From assembly GCA_028456385.1 (NCBI GenBank), contig JALNQF010000428.1, positions 1 to 31,181 of the forward strand: 31,181 bases of DNA, written 5' to 3'. The notes beneath the pieces are model-generated. The model saw only the letters and a program-made list of their open reading frames with translations. It ran no database searches and had not been told where the DNA came from. Shown here in pieces: positions 29,199 to 31,181 of the stretch. Both the position numbers and the translations under genes were made by a program. Each line of letters opens with the position of its first letter. Position 1 is the first letter of the stretch. This DNA is from Ophiosphaerella korrae (Eukaryota; Ascomycota; Dothideomycetes; Pleosporales; Phaeosphaeriaceae).

Positions 29199-29750
29199 AA
29201 TCGGCAAAGCTGATGCCTTGAAGTAGTATCAGGTAGTAGATGAAATTGTTGAGGTCCGGAGCAACTTCAGCATGTACGACGTGTAGCTTGAAAAAGCTAG
29301 CAGGAAGTATTGAATATACCTCTTCCAGTAACTAGGGATTGAAAGAGTATATAGTAATAAGTGTCAGCAGACGGGCCTAAGCGGGTAGAGTGGACAGGTA
29401 GCAACCAGGGGCGAGGCAGCAATAGAGTCGCAAGGAGCAATAGCAGGGTAGTAAGATTACAAGACGTAGTACAAGGAGCTAGCCGTGCGGTAGAATAAAT
29501 ACAGGTGACAGGGTAGCCTTACCTAGAACAGCCTGGGTTACGATAGGTTCGGAGTCCTACGGAACAGGGGGGTACCCGCTATCACGTCAGCGCGCGCACC
29601 TCGCCCCGGCACATGTATAACGCATCAATACACGTAATATATATATTTACATAACGTGTTCCACCACCTTCCCGCCCACCCCACCAAAATCCACACTCTA
29701 GCACGCGTTTGATCAACAATAGGCCGCGTATAACGCTATAAATCGCCTTA
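29199..29750. other. Possible LTR or transposon-flank sequence
   Basis: There is no gene. 29370-29610 is composed of GC-normal words with local TA-rich conversion (GGTTCGGAGTCCTACGGAAC; TATCACGTCAGCGCGCGCAC), followed by an AT stretch and by CGTGTTCCACCACC. The look recalls fungal LTR ends, but no partner copy lies in the window, so it stays a candidate. Confidence 0.3.
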
Positions 29751-31095
29751 AAAAGAAGGTAGAATCGATCTTGCCTCTTATTTAATTAAGAGAAAAACAA
29801 TTAAGAGTACGCGTAAAGCTTTAAAGTTGTTCTAAGTTCTCTATTTAATCTTACAAGACTAGATAAAAGGAATCCTCCTAAAGAGTATAGCCTATTAACG
29901 TTAACGTAAGCTCTTACCTCTAGAGGAGTAGTCTATTGTTTAATAGGTACTAAGCCTTAATTAACGTAGATTTCTACCCTATATTATTAACGTACAACGT
30001 ATAGTAGACGTGTTACTTACTACCTATAGCTATAATCTTCCTCCTCCCCTAATAGGTAAGAACTAGGTAGATTATTAGATTAAGAAGTAGTCTAAACTTT
30101 AGATAAAGTAGAATAGAAAGTTCTACTCTTAGCGTGCTAAGTATAAGGACCTAGTCTAAATTAACGCGTAGTTTAAGCTTATACAAGAGACGCGCTAAGT
30201 ATATAGGATACTTAATAAGGATATATATAACTTTAATAAGACTAGGTTTATAATAAGAGTAGCTTCTACGTCTAAAGTTATTATAAGTTTAGATATAATT
30301 AGTTAGGCTATTACTATCTAGCTAGGAAATTGTAACTAGATAACAATAATTAAGTATATTAACGCCTCTAGATAGTTAATCCTACCCTTTATTATCTTAG
30401 CTAGAAAGATATACTAACATAGCTAGTATATAGATCTACTAGCTAGCTATATAATTATAGTTAGTAATAATAGATAGATAATAGATAAACTAGGCGTATA
30501 ATAGGTTAAGTATTTTAATAAGTAGATAGAGGCGCGTATAAGTAGAGCCTATAGGCTCTTAATCTTAGATAGATATAGTAGCTATACTACCTCTAAGTTT
30601 AATTAGTATTATATAGAATACAAGATTATAGCTCTTTATATACTAGCTTATACGTCTTACCTCTTCTAGCTTCTTAATATAGGCTACTTCTCTCTTCTTA
30701 AGGTAGTGTATAGTTATAAGATTAGACTCTAAGTATATAAAGGAGTCTTCTATATTAATAAAGAAGAGTTCTTATATATATACTTACGTGTACGTATATT
30801 AGTTATTATATTAAATAACGTTTAAAGTAGCTTTTATACTACTAGACTAATCTTATATAGTCTAGAGTGTATCTTTAATACTCTTACTATTATTAAGACC
30901 CTATCTCTATAAAGGACTACTCTATATTAAAAGCTATAGATAGCTAAGATACTCTATACTATTAATTAGCTTAAAAAATAAGCTTATCTTATATAAGGTC
31001 TCTTTTAATATTAGTCTTAAAGCCTTATAAGTCTAGTAATTACTTAACTTATTAAAAGTTATTAACTAGCTATATACTTAGTAGCTATTCTTATA
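29751..31095 (+). mobile_element. RIP-destroyed pogo/Fot1-type DNA transposon (DDE transposase)
   Basis: This AT-rich block has no open frame, but one plus-strand frame still reads as a Fot1/pogo transposase. Around 30205-30250 RILNKDIYNFNKTRF sits where the family has a DIYNFDETGF block (Asp to Asn, Glu to Lys, Gly to Arg, all G-to-A). In the same frame 333 nt later, at 30553-30573, RLLILDR corresponds to the LILDGH catalytic Asp block. About 30610-30710 it gives EYKIIALY, then the AHTSHLLQPLD-type region with stops, followed by NIGYFSLLK. Many TAG and TAA codons sit where Gln or Arg fit. The family moves by cut-and-paste with TA target sites. Terminal repeats could not be fixed. The opposite end from the gypsy element is thus also RIP-hit. 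Confidence 0.82.
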
Positions 31096-31181
31096 GAAGA
31101 GAACTGTTAAGAGGTAGCTGGAAGACAATAGTACTTGCCGTAGGCCACAGGAGATAGTGAAGGGATGACAGATAGTATTCG
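31096..31181. other. GC-normal right edge
   Basis: The composition returns to normal abruptly after about 31090 (GAGGTAGCTGGAAGAC), marking the end of the RIP-affected block. Too short to assign. Confidence 0.5.

Noticed and set aside
29490..29570. Possible tRNA-like or SINE promoter (GGTTCGGAGTCC resembling a B box)
   Set aside because: The B-box spacing is off by one base, no convincing A box lies upstream, and no cloverleaf forms.
1..31181. CRISPR arrays, rRNA or tRNA genes, bacterial-type operons
   Set aside because: No regularly spaced repeats of that kind, no RNA gene signature, and gene structure with introns is fungal.

Overview
The window comes from a filamentous ascomycete (Pezizomycotina). 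Introns are short (47-117 nt) with GT..AG ends. A Zn(II)2Cys6 regulator, a secreted fungal lipase, a cytochrome P450, an NRPS-like adenylation domain and an SRPK-type kinase are present. Both window ends carry AT-rich transposons whose coding frames are damaged almost only by C-to-T and G-to-A changes, the mark of repeat-induced point mutation (RIP). I assign no species.

Layout. 1-3060: RIP-destroyed Ty3/gypsy retrotransposon on the minus strand (RT, protease and gag zinc knuckles readable), running off the left edge. 3481-4085: tandem repeat in which RIP stops abruptly. 4432-4714: MITE-like inverted-repeat element. 5827-7386: intact FAD-dependent dehydrogenase (minus). 8210-8899: SRPK-like kinase pseudogene. 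9862-10066: degenerate minisatellite. 10432-13309: two poorly known genes, the second a multi-exon protein with two C-terminal membrane helices. 14084-19523: the best-preserved block, with a flavin amine oxidase (minus) divergent from a four-exon Zn2Cys6 regulator (plus), followed by a secreted lipase (plus). 19896-20962: phosphotransferase (APH family) pseudogene. 22645-22781: small TA-flanked inverted-repeat element.

23280-28420 is a graveyard of a secondary-metabolite locus: a P450 pseudogene, a last-exon fragment of an unrecognised enzyme, an NRPS-like enzyme reduced to the front of its A domain and the tail of a probable thioesterase domain, and the N-terminal half of an O-methyltransferase. 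All carry stops, frameshifts or internal deletions. 28623-29198 is an intact DUF924 protein. From 29751 a RIP-destroyed pogo/Fot1-type transposase runs almost to the right edge.

The intact genes (FAD dehydrogenase, amine oxidase, Zn2Cys6 factor, lipase) could form or remain from a metabolic gene set. The amine oxidase/regulator pair sharing 373 bp is the strongest case for a functional unit. The rest is an accessory, transposon-bounded region under decay. Exon boundaries were read by eye from frame continuity and splice signals. No homology search was possible, so family names rest on recognised motifs.
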